A stretch of DNA of 64,000 nucleotides from Sphingomonadales bacterium (GCA_016714795.1 JADKCA010000002.1:62001-126000); one strand, 5' to 3'; counted from the stretch's first letter, positions 26,035 to 35,793 are shown. A program made the numbers and translations. Notes: generated by a model not told the origin, from the letters alone.

Positions 26035-26126
26035 TCCGGCACATAAAGCGGCATACATGACTCACAAATGGGCCAGAAAACCCTGTGTTTACAGTATTTA
26101 CAACCGGCACATAATCCGGCATAAAA
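26035..26126 (+). promoter_or_regulatory. Repeated CCGGCACATAA elements before the Fic operon
   Basis: CCGGCACATAA occurs at 26,036-26,046 and 26,104-26,114. Each is followed head-to-tail by a degenerate copy (GCGGCATACAT at 26,048-26,058; CCGGCATAAAA at 26,116-26,126), so each repeat pair has a 12-base period. The second pair ends six bases before the preferred Fic start codon. This looks like an operator array for the operon's own regulator (inference). Confidence 0.6.
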
Positions 26127-26131
26127 AGGCA

Positions 26132-27318
26132 ATGGATGTAGCCACTATGGAACCGATGGTGCCCGAGGAGGCATCGAAGGATCTCGAAGACGAGGTTGTA
26201 ACACTGATTGCAGAGGCCAATCGCCTCGCTGGGTCGTGCATCCTGTTCTCTGCGAGTCCATGGGCAATCTCGTTCGGTCGATGAATTGCTACTACTCAAA
26301 TTTGATCGAAGGCCATGATACCCATCCCCGCGATATCGATCGCGCCTTGGTCAATGATTTCTCCGCCGAGCCCAAGCGCCGCGAATTGCAGCAGGAAGCG
26401 ATCGCCCATATCCACGTCCAACGGCTGATCGATGAAGGGCGTGATCCAGATGTGTGGCCCGCATCCGCTGCCTATGCGGCATGGCTGCATGAAGAATTCT
26501 GTTCGCGACTCCCTCCCGAAATGTTGTGGGTTGTGCATCCGAGAACCGGCGAAAAACTGCCAGTGGTTCCCGGCGAGTGTCGCACCCGCGATGTCGAGGT
26601 CGGGCGACATCTACCCCCGGACCATGGCGACCTGCCGCGCTTTCTAGCCCGTTTCGACCGGGCCTATACATCGCCTCCGCTCAATAGTTTCAGGCAGATC
26701 CAGGCCGTGGGCGCGGTTCATCACCGATTCCTATGGATACACCCCTTCCTTGATGGAAACGGCCGCGTGGCGCGACTGATGTCGCACGCGTTGTTCAAGC
26801 GGCTAGGGATTGGTACCAGCCTGTGGTCGGTGGCGCGCGGTCTCGCGCGGGAGGAGGAGCTCTATAAGAAGCTGCTCGCGCAAGCTGATGGGCCGCGCGA
26901 AGGCGACCGCGATGGTCGAGGGAATCTGACCCAGCGCGGGCTGATCGCCTTTTGCCGCTTCTTTCTGGAGCGCTCAATCGACCAGATTCGCTTCATGAAC
27001 GGCCTGCTCGAGCCCGACATGTTGCTGCGGCGGATCGAAATCCATGTCGAAGAGGAAATCCGCTCCAAACGTTTGCAACGTGGGAGCTATGCCGTGTTAC
27101 GCGAAGCCGTACTTGCCGGCGAGGTCGAACGCTCCAAGATTCCTATGCTCACAGGCTATGAAGAACGCGGCGCGCGCAACGTGACCTCCGCGTTGGTTGA
27201 GCGCGGAATGCTGATCGCGACCTCGCATAAGGCAGCGCTTCGACTGGCTTTCCCTGCCGATGTTGCCGAGCGCTGGTTTCCGAACCTTTATCCGGCCAAT
27301 GCGGGAACGCGGACATGA
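26132..27318 (+). pseudogene. Class II Fic protein with winged-helix C-terminus, frameshift near codon 34
   Basis: The 5' frame starts MDVATMEPMVPEEASKDLED and runs to ANRLAGS. HPVLCESMGNLVRSMNCYYS then continues one frame over, as if a single C were missing at about 26,235; a GTG at 26,236 opens this frame for 360 codons. Features: inhibitory helix SNLIEG (class II, N-terminal), Fic motif HPFLDGNGR (26,740-26,766), and a C-terminal winged helix (LTGYEERGARNVTSALVERG). Fic enzymes usually AMPylate proteins. The stop overlaps the ATG of the NTPase gene (ATGA), tying it to the immunity operon, where it may regulate or modify. Confidence 0.75.
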
Positions 27319-30300
27319 AGGATATTATCGTCCCACTGATTCGCCGGTTTGTCCCGGCCAAGCCATTGCTCGGCGATTGGGAATTTCTGCATCCCGAACC
27401 CAGCGGCAGCGTGCAGGGATGGCGCGAACTCGAAGAGCACTACCGTGTCCTCGTGCTGGCTGATCCCGGCGCTGGCAAGACGTTCGAAGCCAAGGACCGC
27501 GCCACCAAATTGCGCGAGAAAGGTGCCAAGGCCTTCTTCATCCGGATCGAGGCTATCGATGCGGCGTTCGACGAGGCATTTGAAGTCGGGAGTGCAGCTG
27601 AATTTGCGGAGTGGCTGGCTGGCGACGGAGAAGCGTTCTTCTTTCTCGATTCGGTCGATGAAGCGCAACTCGGCACACCCCGCGCGCTCGAAGATGCCAT
27701 CCGGGTCTTCGGCGCACGCATTCAGATTGCTCGTGAGCGTGCGCGGATCATTATCACCAGCCGCGAAGATGCGTGGCAGGCCTTGTCCGATCGGACGTTG
27801 GTGGAGCAATATCTTCCTCACGGCGCGCCGATCGAAGCCCGGGACGACGCGCAGAAGGATTCGAACGAAGCGGATAGCGATGGCGTCCTCAAAATTTACC
27901 GCCTTGGCGGTTTGAAGATCGACCAGATCAAGCTGTTTGCCGCGCACCACGGGGTTGACGTGTACGCCTTCGTCGCAGCGATCGAGCGCGGCAATTTGAT
28001 GACGCTGGCGGAACGTCCGTTCGATTTGAAGGCACTCATCCGCAAATGGCAAGCCGACGGCGCGTTGGGCAGCCGACTTGAGGTGTTGCAGCGCCTCGTC
28101 GAACTTCAACTGGCCCCTTTGTCCGCAACTGCGGCGTCACCGAAAATCGATGAAGCCCGCGCGCGCAATGGCGCGCGGGCTCTTGCTGCGGCGGTGACGC
28201 TGACGGGCAGAAGCATCGTTTCGCTTCCCAGTGACACGAACAAGGAAGATCGTGTCGATCCGGCAGCGGTCCTCCCCGATTGGCCCGAAGCGGAGCTCGA
28301 CGCGCTGCTTCGATCAGGCATCTTCGACGATGTAGTCTATGCGAGCGTGCGCTTTCGCCATCGCGAAATCCGCGAGTTGTTGACGGCGGAATGGGCGAAA
28401 GACCTGCTTGATCGACCCGGAGCGCGCGCCGAGGGCGAAGCCCTGTTCTTCCGAACGCAATATGGTGAGCAGGTTATCGTGCCGAGGCTGCGGCCCACTC
28501 TGTGCTGGTTGCTCGTGCTGGACGAAGGAGCGCGCGACCGGGCGCTGGCGCTCGAACCCGATATTGCGAGCGAAGGCGGCGATCCGTCGCAACTGCCATT
28601 GGCGGTTCGTCAGGGAAATGATGGCGGGCATCGTCGCGCAGATCGCCGCAGACGCGAAGTGAGAGGGATTATGGACAATTCAGCTATTGAGCGCATTGCC
28701 GCCCCCGACCTCGGCGCGGATACGCTGGCATTGCTCGATCGGTTTGGCAGCGATGACGATGTCGTTTTCTTCATCGGGCGTCTGGTCTGGCAAGGCGAGA
28801 TGCGCGAATGTCTTTCGGCGCTCGAACACATCGCGCTCGATCCGCAGCGCGGTCGCTATGCGCGCATCGCCTCAATCCGCGCCGTCATGAGCCTGGGCGA
28901 TGAAGTGCAAAAGGGTCGCCTTTGGTCGGCCATTGCTGGCCATGCCGGTCCGCTCGACAGAAGGCTGCTGGCTGAAATTCTCGAGTGGGCGACGCCGACA
29001 TTGCGCAGCATCGAACTGTTGCTCGCAACCATCGATCGGCTGCCGCCCTATGAGCGGTTCGAAGCGACGGGGCTATCGGAAGTGATGCATCGGTTCATCG
29101 ACCGTTTGCCGATCATGGCCGATGCAGCGCCCGAACAGCCCGTTGCGCGACTCGTAGAAGGTCTCAACGGATTTCTCGAACGTGAGCCTTACATCGAGCG
29201 TGGCGAGTGCCATGTCTCCGAGGCGTTTACGTGGCTGATGGGCCCCGCACTCCATGCTGTGGATCGCTTGGTAAGCGGCCGTGCATCAGCGGCATTGGAA
29301 GCTGGAGCTCTCGCCATCCTGCGCAAAGTGCCTGCGGTGCGCTTCTGGCGTAGCGATGACGGGGCAGACTATAAGAACGCCCTCAATGCCAATGTCCCGC
29401 GCTGGCAGGAACTGAACGATCTCCTGTACTGGACGAGCGTTGCCGAGCGTCGCACGCACCTCGTCGCCAAAGGCGAGCGGTTGGTCGATGACTGGCAGAT
29501 TTCGTTCATGAGCCCTTTCTGGCGCTTCGGGGCCGACGATTTTGATCGCTGCCTAGGCTGGGTGCGCGAAATGGAGGCGCTCGATGACCGGCTGGTTGCC
29601 CTTTCGCGCTGCCTTGTCCTTTTTGTCGGCGAGGATCGACCGGCCGAATGGCTCGAACAGATGCGAGACGCCACGTCGGGTCAGGCCGAACTGGAAGCGG
29701 CGCTCGCCGAACGGACCGATCCCCGCCCGTCACCGGCAGTGCGGGACATCCAGGCCGAAGAGCGCAAGTGGAAGCGTCAAAGAAGGGCACGGGAAGCCAG
29801 GGAGCAGCGCGATCGGGCTGACTGGGTGCGGGCGCTCAAGGCGGAGCCGGAGCGGGTTCGCGCACCGGAAGGGCTGAAGCCCGGGGAGTTCAGCCATGAC
29901 CAATATCATCTGCTGCACAGTGTGCGCGGCGACGGTATCTCGCGTGATCGCGATTGGGGTTCGACCTGGCAGCAGTTGATTCCCGAATTCGGCGACGAGG
30001 TCGCGCATGCCTATCGAGACGCGGCCATAGCGTTTTGGCGACCGTATCGCCCAGTGCTGCGGTCGGAAGGGGGCGATACTGGATCGACGCCTTATGCTCT
30101 CATATTCGCAATGGCGGGGATCGCGATCGAGTTCGATGAAACCGAAAACTTCCTCAACGCGCTTAGCGACGAAGATGCCCGTCATGCCCTGCGCTACGTG
30201 GCCTGGGAGTTGAACGGGTTCCCGCGCTGGTTCGAGCCGCTCTACCGCGCGCACCCGAAAGCCGGACTTGAAGCCGTCGCCAAGGAACTGATCTGGGAGC

Positions 30301-31034
30301 TGGACCATAGCAAGGCCGATCAGCCGACCCACCATATCCTTCATGACATCCTCTACCACACACCTTGGCTGCACGCAGAGGTCGCGCCGCTGGTCCTCGA
30401 TTGGCTGCGCACGAACGACATGCGCAACGCTGACAATCTGCGTTATTGCCTCAACATCCTGTCAAGTTCCGGGGTGTCGCCGAGCGAGCTTGGTGATCTG
30501 GCGAAGGCGAAACTCGCCGCCGGGGCCGAAGCCGAGCAGCGTCCGCGCTGGTATGCGCTGTGGGTCGACAACGCACCGGAGGAGGCCATTCCGGCTCTCA
30601 CGGCAGAACTGGAAGGCCTTGGTGAGGCAGGCGGTTCGGGCTTCGCCCAGCACTTCGTCGTTTCGTTACTTGGCGACAGGCACGGCACAGGCAACCGGAC
30701 CGGCGCGTTCAAGACCGCAACACATCTCAAGGAACTCTACATTCTGATGCATCGCTACATCAAAACGAGCGATGACCTCAACCGAGCCAATGGCGGGGTC
30801 TACTCGCCAACGCTTCGGGATGACGCACAAGATGCACGCAACAAGCTATTCAACCTGCTGTCATCCCAGCCGGGCGCAGATACCTATGCTGCAATCAAGG
30901 CGCTGGAACAGGAGCATCCCGAACCCAGCTATCGCCAATGGATGGCGAAACGGGCCCGTGAACGGGCGATTGAAGATGCCGATGAGCCCCAATGGGATGC
31001 TGCGCGGGTGCACGCGTTCGCCAGCAGGTTCTAG
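27315..31034 (+). CDS. STAND/NACHT-like P-loop NTPase with helical-repeat C-terminus
   Basis: 1239 residues. Walker A ADPGAGKT (residues 49-56) and a Walker B/DSVDE motif FFFLDSVDEA (D112, D115, E116), then a sensor-like IIITSREDAW, are typical of STAND/NACHT ATPases. From about residue 450 the protein is long helical repeats with a charged linker near 820-850 (ERKWKRQRRAREAREQRDRA). Around 28,613-28,661 about 16 codons seem read in the wrong frame: EMMAGIVAQIAADAK is in the +1 frame and ends at TGA, followed by GAGAGGG and ATG (28,671). Either a compensated double shift or two ancestral genes joined. No nuclease domain is seen. It is the second gene of the operon and a likely partner of the next gene in immunity (inference). 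Confidence 0.8.
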   Translation: MKDIIVPLIRRFVPAKPLLGDWEFLHPEPSGSVQGWRELEEHYRVLVLADPGAGKTFEAKDRATKLREKGAKAFFIRIEAIDAAFDEAFEVGSAAEFAEWLAGDGEAFFFLDSVDEAQLGTPRALEDAIRVFGARIQIARERARIIITSREDAWQALSDRTLVEQYLPHGAPIEARDDAQKDSNEADSDGVLKIYRLGGLKIDQIKLFAAHHGVDVYAFVAAIERGNLMTLAERPFDLKALIRKWQADGALGSRLEVLQRLVELQLAPLSATAASPKIDEARARNGARALAAAVTLTGRSIVSLPSDTNKEDRVDPAAVLPDWPEAELDALLRSGIFDDVVYASVRFRHREIRELLTAEWAKDLLDRPGARAEGEALFFRTQYGEQVIVPRLRPTLCWLLVLDEGARDRALALEPDIASEGGDPSQLPLAVRQGNDGGHRRADRRRREVRGIMDNSAIERIAAPDLGADTLALLDRFGSDDDVVFFIGRLVWQGEMRECLSALEHIALDPQRGRYARIASIRAVMSLGDEVQKGRLWSAIAGHAGPLDRRLLAEILEWATPTLRSIELLLATIDRLPPYERFEATGLSEVMHRFIDRLPIMADAAPEQPVARLVEGLNGFLEREPYIERGECHVSEAFTWLMGPALHAVDRLVSGRASAALEAGALAILRKVPAVRFWRSDDGADYKNALNANVPRWQELNDLLYWTSVAERRTHLVAKGERLVDDWQISFMSPFWRFGADDFDRCLGWVREMEALDDRLVALSRCLVLFVGEDRPAEWLEQMRDATSGQAELEAALAERTDPRPSPAVRDIQAEERKWKRQRRAREAREQRDRADWVRALKAEPERVRAPEGLKPGEFSHDQYHLLHSVRGDGISRDRDWGSTWQQLIPEFGDEVAHAYRDAAIAFWRPYRPVLRSEGGDTGSTPYALIFAMAGIAIEFDETENFLNALSDEDARHALRYVAWELNGFPRWFEPLYRAHPKAGLEAVAKELIWELDHSKADQPTHHILHDILYHTPWLHAEVAPLVLDWLRTNDMRNADNLRYCLNILSSSGVSPSELGDLAKAKLAAGAEAEQRPRWYALWVDNAPEEAIPALTAELEGLGEAGGSGFAQHFVVSLLGDRHGTGNRTGAFKTATHLKELYILMHRYIKTSDDLNRANGGVYSPTLRDDAQDARNKLFNLLSSQPGADTYAAIKALEQEHPEPSYRQWMAKRARERAIEDADEPQWDAARVHAFASRF

Positions 31035-31045
31035 AAACAGCAGCT

Positions 31046-34000
31046 ATGGGTTCGCACAAGGATACTCTGCTTGAGCTCAAGGCCATCCTTCAGAAATTGA
31101 AGCCGCGCCAATTTGAACAGTTGGCGGCCTCGTTAATCGGACGGCTACTCGATGTGCCAATCGCTGTCGCCAAATCGGGCTTTCAATTTGGCGGCGATGC
31201 CGGGTCAGCGGGCAGAGCACAAAGATCGTTTCGCATCGAAACCAAACGCTATGGCGACAACACCAGCCTGAGCGACCGCGAACTGCTCGGCGAAATCGAC
31301 CATGCCATAGCCAGGGACAGCGGTCTTGAAGGCTGGTTTCTGGTGGCCACCCGCGAAGTACCCGAACAGCTTGAGATGGACCTCGCCGACAAGAGCGCCA
31401 AAGTCGGCGTCCCGGTCATTGTCATCGACTGGAAACCCGCAACCACCCCTGGTCTTGCAGCGCTTTGCACAGTTGCTCCAGAAATTGTCGGTTCAACGTG
31501 CGGCGAGCAGGCGGAGCAAATCGTTCGCTCGCATATCAATGTCTTGTCCGGCGCATTGACGATGTTGAAGCATGAGCTGCAGTCCTGGTCACTGGGCTTT
31601 GAGGGTCTGCGATTGTTAGCACAGGCCAAACTTGATGAGGTCTGGAACACCCCGGCATCGGCGGTGGCATCTTTGGGGCAAGACGTCGCCGGCGGAGCGC
31701 GCAATTCAACCATCCGGCGGGTTTCCAGCTTTGCTAGGCTATCGCACTGGTGGCAATCCGGTCTGGACAGTCCAGCGCCAGCGGTCGTTTGCGGGATGGA
31801 AGGATACGGCAAAACCTGGGCCACCGTAGATTGGCTCGTCGATCGACAACATGAACTTCCTATTGTGCTCTTGTTGCCTGCATCCCGCTTTGCGAGTGCA
31901 ACCAGTCCGACTGAAACTGCGATCAAGTCGATAATTGCCGAATGCCTCTTTGAACTCGCCAAGACGCGCGGCGTGGAGCACTGGAAGGCTCGTTTGGAGC
32001 GCTTGCTCGCCAGGCCGAACGGCGAAGGACCTGTTCTCATCCTTTGCCTGGATGGGATGAATCAGGAACCTGGGGTTCCCTGGCTTCGCGCCCTGCAATG
32101 TCTTCAGGCCAATCCCTTCGCCGGACGGATTCGGGTGATCGCGACAACCCGAAAACACCATTTCGAGGAGCGACTGAACCGCCTTTCGAGTCTGATTGCT
32201 CACCATGTGATTGTCGAGGTCAGCCAGTTCACCAACGAAACTGGCGGCGAGCTCGATCAGCGGCTCGCGCATGACAACCTCACACGCGATGATCTTCACC
32301 CAGATCTGCTGCCATTTGCCCGCACACCAAGGCTCTATGACCTTGTCATACGGCTACGCGATAGGCTCGATACTTCGACTGAAGTCACGGTGCACCGGCT
32401 GCTATGGGAATATGGCCGCGACACGCTCGGGGTTCGGGGCGGTAATGCGCTTACCGAGAGCGAGTGGAAGACCTGGCTGTCTGATCTGGCCAATCGCTAT
32501 CGAACGGGTGCTGCCACATATTCGTTTCGTGAGCTGGGCGAACTGGCGGCACAGGCCGATTTGACCGAAAGCGACGTATACCGGCGACTTAGTGAGATTG
32601 TCGATGGTCACTTCGTCAAGCAACTGCCATCCGGAAAATACAAACTGTCCGACCAGACCGTGGCGCACGCACTAGGATTGGCGCTGCTAAACCATTTGGA
32701 GGAAGTGCAGTCGCCAACCCAAACGTCGGTTGAGATTGCGCTTGCTCAGTGGCTCGACCCCATTTCGGGCCTTGATGAGCGATCGGAAATTCTCCGGGCG
32801 GCAGTGAGCATCATGTTGGCACAAGGCCGCTCTATCCATAATGCCGTGGTCACCGAGTTGGTCGCGGCCTGGCTCAGTACGCAGAATCTAGCCGAAGACC
32901 ACCGGACTGAGCTGATTGGCTTGGCGAAACCTCTTTTGCGCCCTCTCCTCGACGTGCTCGAACGCGAATCCCATGGCGCCTATCATGGCGCACGGCTGCT
33001 GGCGCTCGAAGCGATCCGCAACCTGCCCAGAGACGACGACGGGACTTTGGCCATCATCGTCGAACGAGCGACAAATTGGCTCAGCATCTTTTCAAGGGAC
33101 GTCGACCCGCCTTCACGGAGAAATGACGAATCCGAAAAGCATCGGTCGGACCATCTTAAGAAGCGAATCGGCCGGGACGAAGATGGCGTAGCGACAATCC
33201 TGGGGTTGAAGTTGCAAATCGTCGAACGGGGCGGATGCCCAGGCGTCGGTGAAATCCCGGCCCTACTGGAAGGCTTTCCGCTATCGCAGGCCCGATCGAT
33301 CTTCGAGCACAATGCGCTGGTTGAAGCCTTGACCATGCGATCAGGGATTTGGGAGGAACTCAAATGGGTGGTTCTGCTCAACCCGATTGATTTTGAAGCA
33401 ACCTGCGACATGCTGAAAGCGCTCAGCGACGATTTTCTCGCCAGGACGCCGGAATCTGGCGTCCATCCCGATCTGAACAAGCGCGTTGCCGCCTTGCTGC
33501 TTTGGATGTCGGGCGACGAGGCCCTGGAGAGCGAAGCGGTCCTTGTTGATCCCAAGCTCGATGCTTGGCGTAGCTATGAAGAAGACTATCTCCCGGACCC
33601 TTCGAACAGCTGGTATCGGCTCGAACGACGCCACATTGATGAAGTCATGAGCAATCATGGATTGCCGCTGTTCCGGCGAATTGATCGAGCGAAGCACTTC
33701 TGGTTCGATCCAGCGATATCCGTCCCGCCGGTATTTGCCGAAGATCTGACAGCAGCCGCGGATCAGTTCGACCTGTCGAATGTTTACGTGGGCCGCGGAC
33801 ATACCCGCGAAGACCATGATCTGGAACAATTGGTCATTCCCATGGCGCGGTTTGCTCCAGGCGCCCTTGTCGGCATGATAAGGCGGAAACTGGCTCCAAC
33901 CAAAAAATTGGATGAAAGTCAGCGACAGGCGCTGTCCAATCATGCCATCGAACATTTCATCCTGAATGACGATGAAATTGCTGCGGCGCTGGGCAAAGTG

Positions 34001-35692
34001 CGGCGTCGGCGGTCGCCCGCGAACGCTGGTGAGAAAAGCTACGTCAACGAGAACTTCATGCTTTTTGAAGTGGCCTCGCTTGGGGCCAATGCTCAATTCG
34101 AATTGTTTCTGGACGCCAGACAGAAGTACATTTCTTACGATCCACAACATGTGCTGAAAGCGCCGTCACAGAGCGAGTTGGATAGCCTCATAGCGCGTTT
34201 TGGGCAGAGAAAATCGAAGGCGCAAAGCAATCTCGTTGCGCTGCTTTCCTTGGTTGAGCCCCAATTGTCAGAGACTGTTTGGCAATGGCTGCTGGACCGG
34301 GCGCTTGACCCCGGCTTTGAGCTTTGCGGAGTGGCCTGCAAGATCTTGAACCGCGTTGCGGCAACGCGATTTGGCCAGAAATTGTTGGAATGCGGATGGA
34401 GTTGGAAGCCAGGCGGAAACGATTGGGTCAACCACTATGGATCGCATGCTGTTATCGAAGCCTCGATGGCGATGCCTTTCGAGCAGATAGCGTCCGTCAT
34501 CACGCCTTCGCTGTTGCCATATGCCGTGCGAGAACGAGGTAGCGAGCGCAGTGACACGCAGCTTGCTGCGGAGATTCTCTCGAGTTTGCTGATGTCGTCG
34601 ACAGCGAAACCGGCTGATGCGGGTGCTGAGATTTTTGTGAACGCCGAACGCCGAGAAAGTGATCCCGTCAGCTTCTCCATTTTGCCACCGCCGATGTTCC
34701 CGGACGATCCTTTGGGCGACTGGAGGGCCATGTCGCAGCCTGACGAACATGCACGCCATCGACAAAGCGCTGTCGATACGGCTGTCGAGCGGATCAGGGA
34801 CGCCCGCGTCAGTGGTGCGAGATTGTTCATTCACAGTTTTAGTTCGGAAGATTTCGCACCGTTCATCGTCAATCATCGCGACAAGGTTATGCAATGGATC
34901 GAAGGCTATGCAGACGAAAGCTCCGAATTTAGGCGCCGGGTCCGACTTGCAGAGGGTGCGTTCATAGCGCTTTGCGATGCCATGTTCGAGCATGACCCAA
35001 GGGTGGGGTCGTCTTTGTGGACTTCCTTGCGCAATGCGCTTCACACGCGATTTATCGGTCATGGCAAAGTCGATGAGATGATCCATGTCGTGTTCAAGCA
35101 TGCGGCGCTGCCGGAAGCGGCGGCGTTGCTCGACGAGCTATATAATCTACCGCAATGTCACACCGACGCTGCGTTATTCACTTTGGCACTTGCAGCCCAA
35201 CTTAACGATCAGGGGGCCTGGCTGGAGAAGGCGATCACGGCTGACGAGAGCTCTGACGATCTGTGGCACCGCCAACGTGCCAGGGTCATGAATGGCTTCC
35301 GTTCCGGCAATCAGTTGCCATTCCCCGATTCAGGAGATGACACGGTCGCGCCGGATCTTCGAACTTCCAGGCAGCAAAAGATGCTTCGCTGGCAGCACCG
35401 AGAGGCTTGTGCGAAGCACTGGTGGGAATCCTATTGGAATGCAAAAACGATTGAGTGCGCCTATGCTGCATGGGTGCTGTTTTCCAATGCCGCTGATCGG
35501 CGGGCCCATTGCTGGATGATGCATCGATTGAAGCCTGCGGTTGAGGGCGACCAGTTGACGCAGAAGAAATTGTGCCATTTCCGCCTCAACTATGACCGCC
35601 TTACTCGCGCGATGGAAAAGCACGAGAAAGACCTGGATCGGGAGTTCCTCGGGAGGCGGATCAAGGAAGGCATTGGTCCTTGGCACTCTTAG
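31046..35692 (+). CDS. Nuclease-STAND NTPase fusion, Avs-like architecture
   Basis: 1548 residues in an unbroken frame. N-terminus: a PD-(D/E)XK/Mrr-like nuclease with PRQFEQLAASLIGRLL (E24), FGGDAGSAG (D51) and FRIETKRY (E65, K67). Middle: a STAND ATPase with Walker A GMEGYGKT (residues 250-257), Walker B LILCLDGMNQ (D336) and VIATTRKHHF. From about residue 560 to the end: helical repeats, the usual sensor part of STAND proteins. Domain order and length resemble the AVAST/Avs group that senses phage proteins and then cuts DNA. Specific family membership cannot be shown here. It starts 11 bases after the NTPase stop and is the last ICE gene before the tRNA. Confidence 0.85.
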   Translation: MGSHKDTLLELKAILQKLKPRQFEQLAASLIGRLLDVPIAVAKSGFQFGGDAGSAGRAQRSFRIETKRYGDNTSLSDRELLGEIDHAIARDSGLEGWFLVATREVPEQLEMDLADKSAKVGVPVIVIDWKPATTPGLAALCTVAPEIVGSTCGEQAEQIVRSHINVLSGALTMLKHELQSWSLGFEGLRLLAQAKLDEVWNTPASAVASLGQDVAGGARNSTIRRVSSFARLSHWWQSGLDSPAPAVVCGMEGYGKTWATVDWLVDRQHELPIVLLLPASRFASATSPTETAIKSIIAECLFELAKTRGVEHWKARLERLLARPNGEGPVLILCLDGMNQEPGVPWLRALQCLQANPFAGRIRVIATTRKHHFEERLNRLSSLIAHHVIVEVSQFTNETGGELDQRLAHDNLTRDDLHPDLLPFARTPRLYDLVIRLRDRLDTSTEVTVHRLLWEYGRDTLGVRGGNALTESEWKTWLSDLANRYRTGAATYSFRELGELAAQADLTESDVYRRLSEIVDGHFVKQLPSGKYKLSDQTVAHALGLALLNHLEEVQSPTQTSVEIALAQWLDPISGLDERSEILRAAVSIMLAQGRSIHNAVVTELVAAWLSTQNLAEDHRTELIGLAKPLLRPLLDVLERESHGAYHGARLLALEAIRNLPRDDDGTLAIIVERATNWLSIFSRDVDPPSRRNDESEKHRSDHLKKRIGRDEDGVATILGLKLQIVERGGCPGVGEIPALLEGFPLSQARSIFEHNALVEALTMRSGIWEELKWVVLLNPIDFEATCDMLKALSDDFLARTPESGVHPDLNKRVAALLLWMSGDEALESEAVLVDPKLDAWRSYEEDYLPDPSNSWYRLERRHIDEVMSNHGLPLFRRIDRAKHFWFDPAISVPPVFAEDLTAAADQFDLSNVYVGRGHTREDHDLEQLVIPMARFAPGALVGMIRRKLAPTKKLDESQRQALSNHAIEHFILNDDEIAAALGKVRRRRSPANAGEKSYVNENFMLFEVASLGANAQFELFLDARQKYISYDPQHVLKAPSQSELDSLIARFGQRKSKAQSNLVALLSLVEPQLSETVWQWLLDRALDPGFELCGVACKILNRVAATRFGQKLLECGWSWKPGGNDWVNHYGSHAVIEASMAMPFEQIASVITPSLLPYAVRERGSERSDTQLAAEILSSLLMSSTAKPADAGAEIFVNAERRESDPVSFSILPPPMFPDDPLGDWRAMSQPDEHARHRQSAVDTAVERIRDARVSGARLFIHSFSSEDFAPFIVNHRDKVMQWIEGYADESSEFRRRVRLAEGAFIALCDAMFEHDPRVGSSLWTSLRNALHTRFIGHGKVDEMIHVVFKHAALPEAAALLDELYNLPQCHTDAALFTLALAAQLNDQGAWLEKAITADESSDDLWHRQRARVMNGFRSGNQLPFPDSGDDTVAPDLRTSRQQKMLRWQHREACAKHWWESYWNAKTIECAYAAWVLFSNAADRRAHCWMMHRLKPAVEGDQLTQKKLCHFRLNYDRLTRAMEKHEKDLDREFLGRRIKEGIGPWHS

Positions 35693-35793
35693 CAAGCAAT
35701 TCCGGCACGTCAGATTAGAGGGCAGTCTGGCCGTTGCTCGAAGCCGTTGGACGTAATCACTATTGCTTTGAGCGGAGGGGAATTTGGGGAAGC
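35693..35793. other. Gap between immunity operon and tRNA-Arg
   Basis: Short stretch; no integrase, no clear terminator hairpin. Confidence 0.4.

Larger units (their letters stand above)
25404..26131. other. Long intergenic region between ardC and the Fic operon
   Basis: About 730 bases with no supported gene; the open frames on the plus strand are Arg/Ala-rich and unlike protein. It should hold the ardC promoter and the Fic operon promoter. Notable elements are two GC-rich hairpins (25,941-26,014) and a set of short repeats (26,035-26,126), listed separately. It could also host a replication or transfer origin, which I cannot show. Confidence 0.6.
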
